A stretch of DNA of 34,541 bases from JBPCPM01 sp050999155 (GTDB taxonomy: Bacteria > Actinomycetota > Thermoleophilia > Solirubrobacterales > 70-9). Location: positions 1 to 34,541 of the forward strand of contig JBPCPM010000037.1 of assembly GCA_050999155.1 (NCBI GenBank), given 5' to 3'. The notes under the pieces are model-generated. The model made no database searches. It had not been told where the DNA came from and saw only the letters and a list, made by a program, of their open reading frames with translations. This document shows positions 1 to 6,958 of the stretch, one piece after another; positions within the stretch are counted from its first letter, which is position 1, and every line of letters begins with the position of its first letter. Position numbers and translations under genes: made by a program.

Positions 1-102
1 GACGCGGAGATACAAGATGGCGACACACAGGAGCCCGAGCCCGCCCAGCACGAGCATCTTCAGCTGTGGGTTCTCGTCGAGCTTTTCGCTCAGGCCGCCC
101 AC
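1..102 (-). CDS. Membrane-anchored protein, N-terminal 34 residues only (runs off the window)
   Basis: Too short to be an obvious open frame, but well supported. A GTG at 102-100 is preceded by a perfect GGAGG (112-108) with a 5-nt spacer. The translation begins VGGLSEKLDENPQLKM and continues into one hydrophobic helix, LVLGGLGLLCVAILYL, then a basic residue, at about residues 17-33. This is a short cytoplasmic or pre-helix stretch followed by a single membrane anchor, as in pilus-assembly or secretion accessory proteins (compare the PilX-like genes elsewhere in the window). The family cannot be decided from 34 residues. It is transcribed away from the aspS cluster behind a roughly 260-nt upstream region that can fold. 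Confidence 0.6.
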   Translation of the reverse strand, partial: MGGLSEKLDENPQLKMLVLGGLGLLCVAILYLRV

Positions 103-366
103 GACGACCTCCAAAGGCAAGAAAAAGGCCCCAATGTGGCGATGTCGTGAGCGGTATTTGAGACCCGTATATACAGGGGGGTGCCTAGCGAATGGACGGC
201 ACACCGTCCACCCAGACCGGGCTCCCATCTCGATTGTGTTGGCTCAAGCTTCGCTGCACGACTGTCGGTCACACTCGGGCCTTTCCCGAAACGGTATCGC
301 CTCCACCATCGACACCCGTGGCCTCGAGCTTGAGATGTCACCCATTCGTGTCCCGTCGGTGACCCT
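103..366 (-). promoter_or_regulatory. 264-nt upstream region with predicted RNA structure
   Basis: No gene is supported here. On the minus strand it offers several pairings: CTCAAGCT (334-327) with AGCTTGAG (250-243); inside that, GGTGTCG (316-310) with CGATACC (299-293, one G-U); and TCGGG (289-285) with CCCGA (279-275). Closer to the gene is a perfect 7-bp hairpin, TGGACGG/CCGTCCA with a 4-nt loop (210-193). Beyond it lies an AT-rich TGTATATAC (about 174-166) that could be a -10 region. The nested stems resemble a three-way junction. I could not match any riboswitch consensus. The hairpin at 193-210 could instead be a terminator for the gene ending at 367, although no T-tract follows. Confidence 0.35.
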
Positions 367-681
367 CTACAGCTCGTCGTCGATCGGGTCGTAGTCCTCG
401 TTTTCGGCCTCGATGTTGTCGAGGAACACCTCGGCGTCGCTCCACTGGCCGGGCGGCACGCGCAGCGCGATGTCGCCGCGGCCAAACCGGTCGAGCGGAT
501 GGTCGGTCGTCAGGGCCCCCTCGATTCCCCGGTCGCGCAGGTGCTGATGCCAGGCCCGGGCGTTCTCGGCCGAACCGAAGTCACGCACGACATCCCAGTC
601 GTCGAACCGGGGGTCTCCGACGTGCACCGGCGTGGACCCCGGCCCGGGGCTGCGGTCCAGCAGGCGTCGCAGCCAGCTCAC
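367..681 (-). CDS. Small acidic hypothetical protein (104 aa)
   Basis: The GTG start at 681 overlaps the aspS TGA by two bases (GTGA), which indicates translational coupling and fixes the start; the frame stays open far upstream only inside aspS. The protein begins VSWLRRLLDRSPGPG. It has a compact middle (FDDWDVVRDFGSAENARAWHQ, about 28-48), a segment rich in D, R and G (RGIEGALTTDHPLDRFGRGD) and a strongly acidic C-terminus (EAENEDYDPIDDEL). It has no signal peptide or membrane segment. The alpha/beta pattern faintly recalls small DUF2007-type proteins, but I cannot assign a family. Its position suggests co-expression with the tRNA synthetases, not a known function. Confidence 0.7.
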   Translation of the reverse strand: MSWLRRLLDRSPGPGSTPVHVGDPRFDDWDVVRDFGSAENARAWHQHLRDRGIEGALTTDHPLDRFGRGDIALRVPPGQWSDAEVFLDNIEAENEDYDPIDDEL

Positions 682-2537
682 GCCGGGGGCGCGGTGGGCT
701 GCTCGCCGCCGGCCTGGCTGACCGAGCCGGTCGCGCCGGGCCGGGTCGGCCCGCCCGGGGCGATGCGCAGGCCGAGGTCGCGCAACTGCACCTGGTCGAC
801 GGGCGCGGGAGCGCCGGTCAGCGGGTCCGCCCCCGACGCCGTCTTGGGAAAGGCGATGACGTCGCGGATCGACTCGGTGCCCAGCGCAATGGCGACGATC
901 CGGTCGAGGCCGAAGGCGATGCCGCCGTGCGGCGGGGCGCCGTAGCGCAGGGCGTCCAGCAGGAAGCCGAAGCGTTCGTTGGCTTCCTCGGCGTCGATGC
1001 CGAGCACGGTGAACACCCGCTGCTGGAGCTCGGGGTCGTGGATGCGGATCGAGCCGCCGCCGATCTCGGTGCCGTTCCAGACGAGGTCGTAGGCCAGGGC
1101 GCGCGCCGAGCCGGGGTCGTCGGGATCCAGCGGACCGTCGGGCGCGGTGAACGGGTGGTGCAGCGCGTCCCAGCGCTCCTCGTCGGCATCCCGGGCAAAC
1201 AGCGGCCAGTCGGTGACCCACACCAGCTCGTGGTGGTCGGCGTCGAGAAGCTCGAAGCGATCGGCCAGGTGCAAGCGCAGGGCACCAAGGACCCGCGCGG
1301 CGACCGCGGGCTCGTCGGCGACGATCAGCAACAGGTCGCCCTCTTCGGCGTCCAGGCGGCCGTTGAGCTCGGCCAGCTCGTCGGCGGAGAGGAACTTCGC
1401 GGTGGGCGAGCGCCAGCCGTCGCCCTCGCGGAAGGCCCAGACCAAGCCCTTGGCGCCCCACTCCTGGGCGAAGCCGATCAGCCCGTCGAGCTCGGCCCGC
1501 GACATCTCCCGGCGCCCCGCGTTGATCCCGCGGATCGTCCCGCCCCCCGTCGCGACGGAGCGAAACACCTTGAACTCGGTCTCGGTGAGTGCCTCGGTGA
1601 GGTCGCAGATCTCCATGCCGAACCGCGTGTCGGGGCGGTCGGTGCCGTAGCGGTCCATCGCGTCGTCGTAGGTGATCCGGGCAATCGGGGTGTGGATGCC
1701 GATGTCGGCGGCGGCGAGCGCGTGGGCGACCAGCCGCTCGTTGAGCTCCATCACGTCGTCGGCGGTGACGAAGGACATCTCGAGGTCGATCTGGGTGAAG
1801 TCGGGCTGGCGGTCGGCCCGGGTCGCCTCGTCGCGGAAGCAGCGGGCGATCTGGTAGTAGCGCTCGAATCCGGCGCACATCAGCAGCTGCTTGAACAGCT
1901 GCGGTGACTGGGGAAGCGCGTAGAAGCTGCCCGGCGCCGAGCTCGCCGGCACGAGGAAGTCGCGCGCGCCCTCGGGCGTGGAGCGGGTGAGGATCGGGGT
2001 TTCCACGTCGACGAACGCCGCGGCGTCGAGGAAGGTCCGGACGGCGCTGGTGACCCGGTGGCGCACCGTGAGCGCCCGCTGCATCGACGGACGCCGCAGA
2101 TCGATCGTGCGGTGGCGCAGGCGCAGCTCCTCGCCGGCCTGGCCGGCGTACCCTTCGACGGGAAACGGCGGCGTGTCGGCGTCCGAAAGCCGCTCGAGGC
2201 TCACCACCCGGACCTCGACCTCGCCCGTGGGTATGGCCTCGTTGACGGTGTCCGGCTCGCGGCGCACGACGGTTCCGGCCGCGGTGATGACGTCCTCGGA
2301 GCGCAGCTCCCCGGCCAGCCCATGGGCCTCGGCGTCGTGCTCGGGATCGAAGACGAGCTGCAGCAGACCCGTCCGGTCGCGCAAGTCGATGAAGATCAGC
2401 CCGCCGTGGTCGCGCCGGCGGTGGACCCAGCCGGCGACGCGCAGATCGTTGTCGACCCGGTCGGCGAGCACGGTTCCGCACCAGCTGTCGCGGAAGCGGT
2501 TGTCCGGCGGGAGGATCGAGGGCGCGAGGTCGTACAC
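678..2537 (-). CDS. aspS: Aspartate--tRNA ligase, probably non-discriminating
   Basis: Class IIb synthetase that charges tRNA-Asp in the cytoplasm. The OB-fold anticodon-binding domain comes first (GWVHRRRDHGGLIFIDLRD, about 36-54), followed by motif 1, motif 2 (FRDEATRADRQPDFTQIDLE), the bacterial GAD insertion and motif 3 (GIAFGLDRIVAIALG). At 619 aa it is slightly long for the bacterial type, with a Gly/Pro-rich tail. The residue after RRRD is His (H44); in studied bacterial enzymes this position is His in non-discriminating forms that also make Asp-tRNA-Asn and Leu in the E. coli type. The GTG at 2537 is chosen because it lies just after the hisS stop and leaves a short N-terminus; a TTG about eight codons upstream is possible. 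No clear Shine-Dalgarno is visible, so coupling to hisS (gap 37 nt) is likely. Confidence 0.95.
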   Translation of the reverse strand: MYDLAPSILPPDNRFRDSWCGTVLADRVDNDLRVAGWVHRRRDHGGLIFIDLRDRTGLLQLVFDPEHDAEAHGLAGELRSEDVITAAGTVVRREPDTVNEAIPTGEVEVRVVSLERLSDADTPPFPVEGYAGQAGEELRLRHRTIDLRRPSMQRALTVRHRVTSAVRTFLDAAAFVDVETPILTRSTPEGARDFLVPASSAPGSFYALPQSPQLFKQLLMCAGFERYYQIARCFRDEATRADRQPDFTQIDLEMSFVTADDVMELNERLVAHALAAADIGIHTPIARITYDDAMDRYGTDRPDTRFGMEICDLTEALTETEFKVFRSVATGGGTIRGINAGRREMSRAELDGLIGFAQEWGAKGLVWAFREGDGWRSPTAKFLSADELAELNGRLDAEEGDLLLIVADEPAVAARVLGALRLHLADRFELLDADHHELVWVTDWPLFARDADEERWDALHHPFTAPDGPLDPDDPGSARALAYDLVWNGTEIGGGSIRIHDPELQQRVFTVLGIDAEEANERFGFLLDALRYGAPPHGGIAFGLDRIVAIALGTESIRDVIAFPKTASGADPLTGAPAPVDQVQLRDLGLRIAPGGPTRPGATGSVSQAGGEQPTAPPA

Positions 2538-2574
2538 GGCGCTGGAGTCTGGCAAGCGGGAGGCCGGGACGACC

Positions 2575-3813
2575 TCACAGGCCCCGTAGCTCGGTGACCA
2601 GCCGGGCGATCGGCACCTCGCGCTGGGTGCCGGCGGCCATGTCGCGGACGGTGGCCGAGCCGCCGTTCTCCAGGACCACGGCCTGACGGGCGCCGAGCCG
2701 GTCGGCCTGCTTGAACTGGCCCTTGACGCTGCGGCCGGCCAGGTCGCATTCGGCGCGCATGCCGTGGCGGCGCAGCTCCAGCGCGAGGGCGAACGCCTTG
2801 GCGCGCGCCGCGTCGTCGCCGGCGACGACGTACACGTCGCGCGGCGGCACGGCTTGCTGGTCGCCGAGAGCGAGAAGGATCCGCTCGATGCCTGCCGCCC
2901 AGCCCGCGGCCGGGGTCTCCGGGCCACCGAGCTCGGCCACGAGCCGGTCGTAACGGCCACCGCCGGCGATGCCCGACTGGGCGCCGAGGGCGTCGCAGGT
3001 GAACTCGAAGACGGTCCGCGTGTAGTAGTCGAGGCCCCGCACCAGGGTGCCGTCCAGCTCGTAGGCGATTCCCTCCGCGTCGAGGAGGTGCCGGACCTCG
3101 GCGAAGTGCTCGGAGTCGTCGATGCTGAGGCGGTCGACCATCCGGGGCGCGTCGGCCATGACCCGCCGGGTTCCCTCGTCGGCGGCGTCGAAGGCGCGCA
3201 GCGGGTTCGTGGCGATCCGGTCGCGGACGTCGGGGTGCAGCTCGTCGGCGTGGTCGCTGAGGTAGGCCGTGAGCTCGGCGCGATAGGCGGCGCGGCTGTC
3301 GGGGGACCCGAGGCTCGACAAGCGCAGCAGCACCCCGGGCACCTCCAGGCGCCCGAGCAGATCGGAGAGGCCGATGATCAGCTCGGCGTCGACCAGCGGC
3401 GAGTCGGACCCGATGGCCTCGGCGCCGATCTGGGTGAACTGCCGGTAGCGGCCGGCCTGGGGGCGTTCCTGGCGAAAGAACGGGCCCTGGTACCAGACCT
3501 TCACCGGCTGCGGGAGGCGGTGCATCCCGTGCTCGACGTAGGCCCGGCAGATGGCCGCGGTGCCCTCGGGACGCAGGGTCAGCGAGCGGTCGCCCTGGTC
3601 GGTGAGGGAGAACATCTCCTTGCGCACGATGTCGGTGGACTCCCCCACCCCGCGCTGGAACAGGGACGTGTCCTCAAGGACTGGGGTCTCGATGCGACCG
3701 TAGCCCGCGCTCCCGAGCACCTCGCGGGCGATCCGCTCGATCCGGGTGCGGGCCTCCTCGAGCTCGGGCAGGATGTCGAAGGTGCCGCGGGGCGCCTGGA
3801 ACCGGTTGCTCAT
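2575..3813 (-). CDS. hisS: Histidine--tRNA ligase
   Basis: Class II synthetase that charges tRNA-His. The 412-aa protein starts MSNRFQAPRGTFDILP, the typical N-terminus. Motif 2 lies in VWYQGPFFRQERPQAGRYRQF (about 107-127). The family-specific histidine A motif reads LVRGLDYYTRTVFEF, and GGGRYDRL follows. The C-terminal anticodon-binding domain ends in LVTELRGL. Length is normal. The ATG at 3813 is preceded by a purine run (GGGGGACG), and a -10-like TAGATT lies 9 nt upstream of the start, so the 5' leader may be very short. Co-directional with aspS, which begins 37 nt after its stop, as is common in Gram-positive and actinobacterial genomes. Confidence 0.96.
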   Translation of the reverse strand: MSNRFQAPRGTFDILPELEEARTRIERIAREVLGSAGYGRIETPVLEDTSLFQRGVGESTDIVRKEMFSLTDQGDRSLTLRPEGTAAICRAYVEHGMHRLPQPVKVWYQGPFFRQERPQAGRYRQFTQIGAEAIGSDSPLVDAELIIGLSDLLGRLEVPGVLLRLSSLGSPDSRAAYRAELTAYLSDHADELHPDVRDRIATNPLRAFDAADEGTRRVMADAPRMVDRLSIDDSEHFAEVRHLLDAEGIAYELDGTLVRGLDYYTRTVFEFTCDALGAQSGIAGGGRYDRLVAELGGPETPAAGWAAGIERILLALGDQQAVPPRDVYVVAGDDAARAKAFALALELRRHGMRAECDLAGRSVKGQFKQADRLGARQAVVLENGGSATVRDMAAGTQREVPIARLVTELRGL

Positions 3814-3859
3814 CGTCCCCCGAATCTAGCGCCCGCTACAACGGCCGCAACCCCGGGCC

Positions 3860-4495
3860 TCAGGTCTGCAGCTCGGTCAGGAACGGGTTCGAACGCAACT
3901 CGGCGCCGAGCGTCGTCTGGCCCATGTGGCCCGGGTAGACACGCGTCTCGGCGGGCAGCGTGGAGATCAACGTGGCGATGCTGTCGCGCAGTGTGGGCCA
4001 GTCGCCGCCGGGCAGATCCACCCGGCCCACCGAACCCTGGAACAGCACGTCGCCGGAGAACAGCGCCTTCTCGTCGGCAAGGCTGTAGCTGACGTGGCCG
4101 GGGCTGTGCCCGGGAGTGAAGATCACGTCCAACTGCATCCCGGCCAGCTCGAGCGTCTCGCCGCCGGCGACCGTGTGGTCGGCCTCGTAGCTCTCGAACG
4201 GCCCGAACCCGGGCCACGGCACGTAGCTCATGATGTCGGCCAGGACCGCGGTCTCCAGCTCCGGACACCAGACCGGCGCGCCGGTGGCCTCGGCCACGGG
4301 CGTGACCGCGCCGATGTGGTCGAAGTGGCAGTGGGTGAGCAGGATGGCCTCGAGCGTGAGCCCGAGACGCTCGATCGCGGCGAGCAGCTTCGGCGCCTCG
4401 TCACCCGGGTCGATGATGATCGCCCGCTGCGGGTCGTCCCACAGCAGGTAGCAGTTCTCCTGCACCTGCCCGACGGTGAACTCACGGACCTCCAC
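3860..4495 (-). CDS. Metallo-beta-lactamase-fold hydrolase (glyoxalase II-like)
   Basis: A 211-aa single-domain cytoplasmic protein with all zinc ligands of the fold: THCHFDH at 54-60 (H55, H57, D59, H60), H130 in TPGHSPGH, D149 in FSGDVLF and H190 in VYPGH. Family knowledge suggests a hydroxyacylglutathione hydrolase-like thioester hydrolase acting on an unknown thiol substrate; many actinobacteria use mycothiol instead of glutathione, so the substrate is not known. The GTG at 4495 is chosen because a -10-like TACGCT sits exactly 7 nt before it (4508-4503), consistent with a leaderless message. It lies 46 nt upstream of hisS, which probably shares its transcript. Confidence 0.9.
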   Translation of the reverse strand: MEVREFTVGQVQENCYLLWDDPQRAIIIDPGDEAPKLLAAIERLGLTLEAILLTHCHFDHIGAVTPVAEATGAPVWCPELETAVLADIMSYVPWPGFGPFESYEADHTVAGGETLELAGMQLDVIFTPGHSPGHVSYSLADEKALFSGDVLFQGSVGRVDLPGGDWPTLRDSIATLISTLPAETRVYPGHMGQTTLGAELRSNPFLTELQT

Positions 4496-4502
4496 GCCGC
4501 GA

Positions 4503-4508
4503 AGCGTA
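4503..4508 (-). promoter_or_regulatory. -10 element, leaderless MBL hydrolase gene
   Basis: TACGCT (TAnnnT) lies 7 nt upstream of the GTG at 4495, placing the expected transcription start on the start codon. No convincing -35 is visible. Confidence 0.45.
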
Positions 4509-4534
4509 CCGGCGACCGGCGGCCCTCAACGGGT

Positions 4535-4652
4535 TCGCTGAACGATTCTCGGGTCCATGACGCGGCGAAGCGTTCAGCGAGCAGGAGCGCCGGCGGGCCA
4601 CCGGGTTCGCTGAACGATTCTCGGCCCGGGGGTGCGGTGAAGCGTTCAGCGA
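4535..4652. repeat. Tandem pair of 46-nt hairpin repeats (type A)
   Basis: Unit 1 (4535-4580) and unit 2 (4607-4652) each have perfect 10-bp arms, TCGCTGAACG and CGTTCAGCGA, around a 26-nt centre. Both centres begin ATTCTCGG and end TGAAG or CGAAG, which extends the stem by three pairs (TTC with GAA) past a single A-G mismatch. The middle of the centre differs between the units. The start-to-start distance is 72 nt. The pair fills the divergent gap between the MBL hydrolase and SRPBCC genes, so it is not simply a terminator. The layout resembles REP/BIME-type intergenic palindromes, but I do not recognise the sequence. Confidence 0.85.
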
Positions 4653-4699
4653 GCGGCGGGGGTCGTTTGCCCGGCGGGGCGGGCGGGTAGATCGGCCGG

Positions 4700-5146
4700 G
4701 TGGGCGAGCCCGACGGTGTCAGCGGCGAAATCGAGATCGAGGCCTCGCCCGATGAGGTATGGGCTGTCGTCATGGACCCGCGGCGCCTCGGCGAGTGGGT
4801 TTCGCTGCACAAAAACGTGGAGGACCCGCCCGAGGCCCCGATGACCGAAGGCGACGAGTTCACCCAGCGGATGACGCTGATGGGCACCGACTTCGCGGTC
4901 GAATGGAAGGTGCTCGAGGCCGACCGGCCGACATGGGCCCGATGGAAGGGCAACGGGCCGATGGGTTCGGAGGCCACGTGCACCTACGAGCTCTCCGAGA
5001 CCGACCCGGGCACGCGGTTCGTCTACGAGAACTCGTTCGAGATGCCCGGGTTCGGCTCCATGGCCGACAAGCTGACCGGCGGCAAGGCGGCCGAAGAGGC
5101 CCAGAAGTCCCTCGAGCGGCTCAAGAAGACCGTCGAGAAGGACTGA
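4700..5146 (+). CDS. SRPBCC-family (START/polyketide-cyclase-like) protein
   Basis: A 148-aa soluble protein with the helix-grip fold pattern: IEIEASPDEVWAVVMDPRRLGEW at about 11-33 is the classic opening of polyketide-cyclase/CoxG/AHSA1 proteins. Alternating strands follow (FTQRMTLMGTDFAVEWKVLE, TCTYELSE, TRFVYENSFEM), and a long C-terminal helix (KAAEEAQKSLERLKKTVEKD) closes the ligand cavity. These proteins bind hydrophobic ligands; the ligand is unknown here. The GTG at 4700 is preceded at exactly 6 nt by TAGATC (4688-4693), close to a -10 element, which favours this start. It is divergent from the MBL hydrolase and convergent with the membrane protein gene, leaving 15 nt between stop codons. 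Confidence 0.85.
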   Translation: MGEPDGVSGEIEIEASPDEVWAVVMDPRRLGEWVSLHKNVEDPPEAPMTEGDEFTQRMTLMGTDFAVEWKVLEADRPTWARWKGNGPMGSEATCTYELSETDPGTRFVYENSFEMPGFGSMADKLTGGKAAEEAQKSLERLKKTVEKD

Positions 5147-5161
5147 CGGCGGCGACCGGCG

Positions 5162-5515
5162 TCAGCCCGATTGCTTGGCTTCCCGCTTGAGCCGCCAGCG
5201 GTAGAAGAACCGGTCCACCAGGTAGCTCATCGGGATGTAAACGGCGAGCATCACCAACGACAGCATCAGCGCGGCCGGGATGGTCGCCCGGCCGATCAGC
5301 ACGATGGCGACGAAGAACACCGCGGCGGCCAGCGCGGCACGCGAAAGCGTCCCGCGCCAGGTCGGTGGCTGCAGCGCCCGCGCGGCCTTGCTCGCGCGGT
5401 GACGGTCGCGCGCCTCGGCCCGCGACAGCGGTCGCGAGGTGCGTCCGCGCCGGTCGACGCGGCCACCCTGGGTGCCGCGGTGCTTGCGCTTGCGTTTCTT
5501 GCGCTGCTGGGCCAC
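5162..5515 (-). CDS. Small two-helix membrane protein with a basic N-terminus
   Basis: 117 aa. The first 50 residues are extremely basic (MAQQRKKRKRKHRGTQGGR and so on). Two hydrophobic helices follow: AALAAAVFFVAIVLIGRATI (about 60-79) and ALMLSLVMLAVYIPMSYLVD (about 81-100). A short basic tail (RFFYRWRLKREAKQSG) ends the protein. Positively charged ends and a tight turn suggest an integral membrane protein with both termini inside. No family is recognised. The GTG start at 5515 is supported by TAGGGT placed exactly 6 nt upstream. The insertion element begins about 17 nt upstream of the start codon, so the native upstream promoter may have been displaced. Confidence 0.75.
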   Translation of the reverse strand: MAQQRKKRKRKHRGTQGGRVDRRGRTSRPLSRAEARDRHRASKAARALQPPTWRGTLSRAALAAAVFFVAIVLIGRATIPAALMLSLVMLAVYIPMSYLVDRFFYRWRLKREAKQSG

Positions 5516-5521
5516 ACCGGC

Positions 5522-5527
5522 ACCCTA
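5522..5527 (-). promoter_or_regulatory. -10 element of the small membrane protein gene
   Basis: TAGGGT on the minus strand lies 6 nt before the GTG at 5515, implying a leaderless transcript. A second TAGGGT lies at 5534-5529, overlapping the left inverted repeat of the insertion element. Any -35 would fall inside the element. Confidence 0.45.
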
Positions 5528-5656
5528 GACCCTATGTCCTGGTGAGTGTCCGGCCTGGCGGTTACGGATAGGTCGGCGCCCCGCCATCGAGCGGGGTGAA
5601 CGACGAGCGTCGCGGGTGGAGCCGCGACGCGTCCCAACTCAATAGGAGGCGCCGAC

Positions 5657-6605
5657 ATGGCGAAGGCTAGGACCCTGGTGGGTCTGGATGTCCATGCCGC
5701 GAAGGTTGTCGCGGCGATCTTGGACGCGGAGACTGGCGAGCTACGTTTTGCGCGGCTGGGCGGTGAGAGCGGTCCGGTGGTCGGGTTGTGTCGTTCGTTG
5801 CAGGGCCCGGTGCGTGCGACCTATGAGGCTGGGCCGACGGGCTACGGGCAAGCTCAGCGCGGTCCGGGTTCCTGGCCCGCCGGAGGAGGCGATGCGCGAT
5901 CTGGTCCGCGCTCGCGAGGACGTGCGCATGGATCTGATGCGCGCCCGCCACCGGCTTGCCAAGTTGTTGTTGCGCCACGAGATCCGTTTCGAGGGGCCGG
6001 GCAGAAACTGGACCCAACGTCACTTGCAGTGGCTGAGCACGCTGCGCTTCGACGATCGGGCCGCCCAGGCTTGCTTCGACGACTACCGGGGCGCCGTCGA
6101 GGTTCTGCTGCATCGGCGCGGCGAACTCGAGCGCCAGATCGAGGCTCTGATTCCGAGTTCGCCGTGGGCCCGGCAGGTCGGCCTGCTGCGCTGTTTGCGA
6201 GGCGTCGACACCCTGACCGCCGTTGGCCTGTGCGCGGAGGTCGGCGACTTCGCCCGCTTCGGCCGGGCCGGGCAGCTGATGAGCTACGTGGGCCTGGTGC
6301 CCTCCGAGCACTCTTCGGGCAACTCTCGCCGCCTCGGCTCGATCACCAAGTCCGGATCTCGCCATGCCCGGCGGCTGTTGGTCGAGGCCGCCTGGCACTA
6401 CCGCAACCCGCCGCGCGTCGGACGCGAGATCGCCCGCCGCCAACAAGGCCAGCCCGCCGAGGCGATAGCCGTTGCCTGGTCGGCCCAGCGGCGTCTGCAC
6501 CGCACCTACACACGGCTGCGCACACGCAAACGCGCGACGGTGACCACCGTCGCCGTCGCCCGCGAACTCGCCGGCTTTTGCTGGGCGATCGTCCTGATCG
6601 AGTGA
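5657..6605 (+). pseudogene. IS110-family transposase, central catalytic part deleted and frame lost
   Basis: Frame 1 starts at ATG 5657 (SD AGGAGG) and reads MAKARTLVGLDVH through TYEAGPTGYG, carrying the first Asp (D11) and the Glu (E57) of the DEDD catalytic set. At about 5846-5852 the coding signal moves to another frame, resuming at GKLSAVRVPGPPEEAMRDL. It then runs intact through the helical region (MRARHRLAKLLLRHEIRF) and the transposase_20 C-terminal domain (GVDTLTAVGLCAEVGDFARF, PSEHSSGNSRRLG) to the TGA at 6603-6605. Family members have roughly 45 more residues at the junction, including the TDRRDA block that supplies the last two catalytic Asp residues. The deletion is therefore out of frame and removes the active site, so the protein should be inactive. 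The shadow frame 5657-6622 is not the product. Confidence 0.88.
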
Positions 6606-6890
6606 ACCTCTGTGACCGCTGACGGTTTGGAGGGCGGCGGCCTGCCGACCTTCGCGCGAGGGACCCGCGTTCCTACTATGAGCAACCGCCACGACCAACC
6701 CGGCGGCCACGCTCGTTTCTAGAAGAGCGGCCCTCACGACGAAACCCGGTCCTGCGGCCACCCGGATCCGCGCATATCAGCCTGACCGCGCGTCGCGCAA
6801 ACACGCCGGAGCCGCCGCCCCCCAAACCGAAACAGCCCGCCTCACGGCGGGCCATCAGCGGTTAACCACTTGACAAAGATCAGGACATAT
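6606..6890 (+). ncRNA. Non-coding right end of the IS element; candidate guide (bridge/seek) RNA region
   Basis: No coding signal. Structural elements visible: CGCTC (6710-6714) pairing with GAGCG (6725-6729), and a perfect 7-bp hairpin GCCCGCC-TCAC-GGCGGGC (6835-6852). IS110/IS1111 elements are known to encode a structured RNA that guides recombination, and in the IS1111 subgroup it lies 3' of the transposase gene. The length and position here fit that, but I cannot identify the guide loops by eye. The boundaries given are those of the non-coding stretch, not of a defined transcript. Confidence 0.35.
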
Positions 6891-6958
6891 CAGTAGACCC
6901 GTCCGTGCGTGTTCCCTTCTCGCTGCGTCGCTGAACGCGACCGACAGGCCTGCGCTGC

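Larger units (their letters stand above)
5533..6890 (+). mobile_element. IS110/IS1111-family insertion element, internally deleted
   Basis: The element is bounded by a 9-bp inverted repeat, TATGTCCTG (5533-5541) and CAGGACATA (6881-6889). It holds a transposase pseudogene (5657-6605), a short left non-coding end and a long right non-coding end of about 285 nt. Short subterminal inverted repeats plus a long 3' non-coding region are traits of the IS1111 subgroup. The left end contains two good hairpins: CCCCGC/GCGGGG at about 5580-5597 and CGTCGCGG/CCGCGACG at about 5609-5630. A perfect -35 box TTGACA (6870-6875) near the right end matches the known junction-promoter arrangement of circularised IS110 elements. 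Exact boundaries by 1-10 nt are uncertain because these elements make no target duplication. Confidence 0.75.

Noticed and set aside
243..334. c-di-GMP-I (GEMM) riboswitch
   Set aside because: A three-way-junction-like fold is possible, but the conserved GCAAA blocks and the tetraloop/receptor signature are missing.
2764..4092. Long plus-strand open frame (442 aa) opposite hisS and the MBL hydrolase
   Set aside because: Antisense shadow caused by high GC; the minus-strand frames carry all family motifs. The same applies to long antisense frames at 927-1907, 5667-6761, 23947-25983, 26077-27549, 28050-29231 and 31601-32737.
4535..4652. CRISPR array
   Set aside because: Only two units with internally palindromic, non-identical centres, no cas genes and no regular unique spacers; the same holds at 31257-31376.
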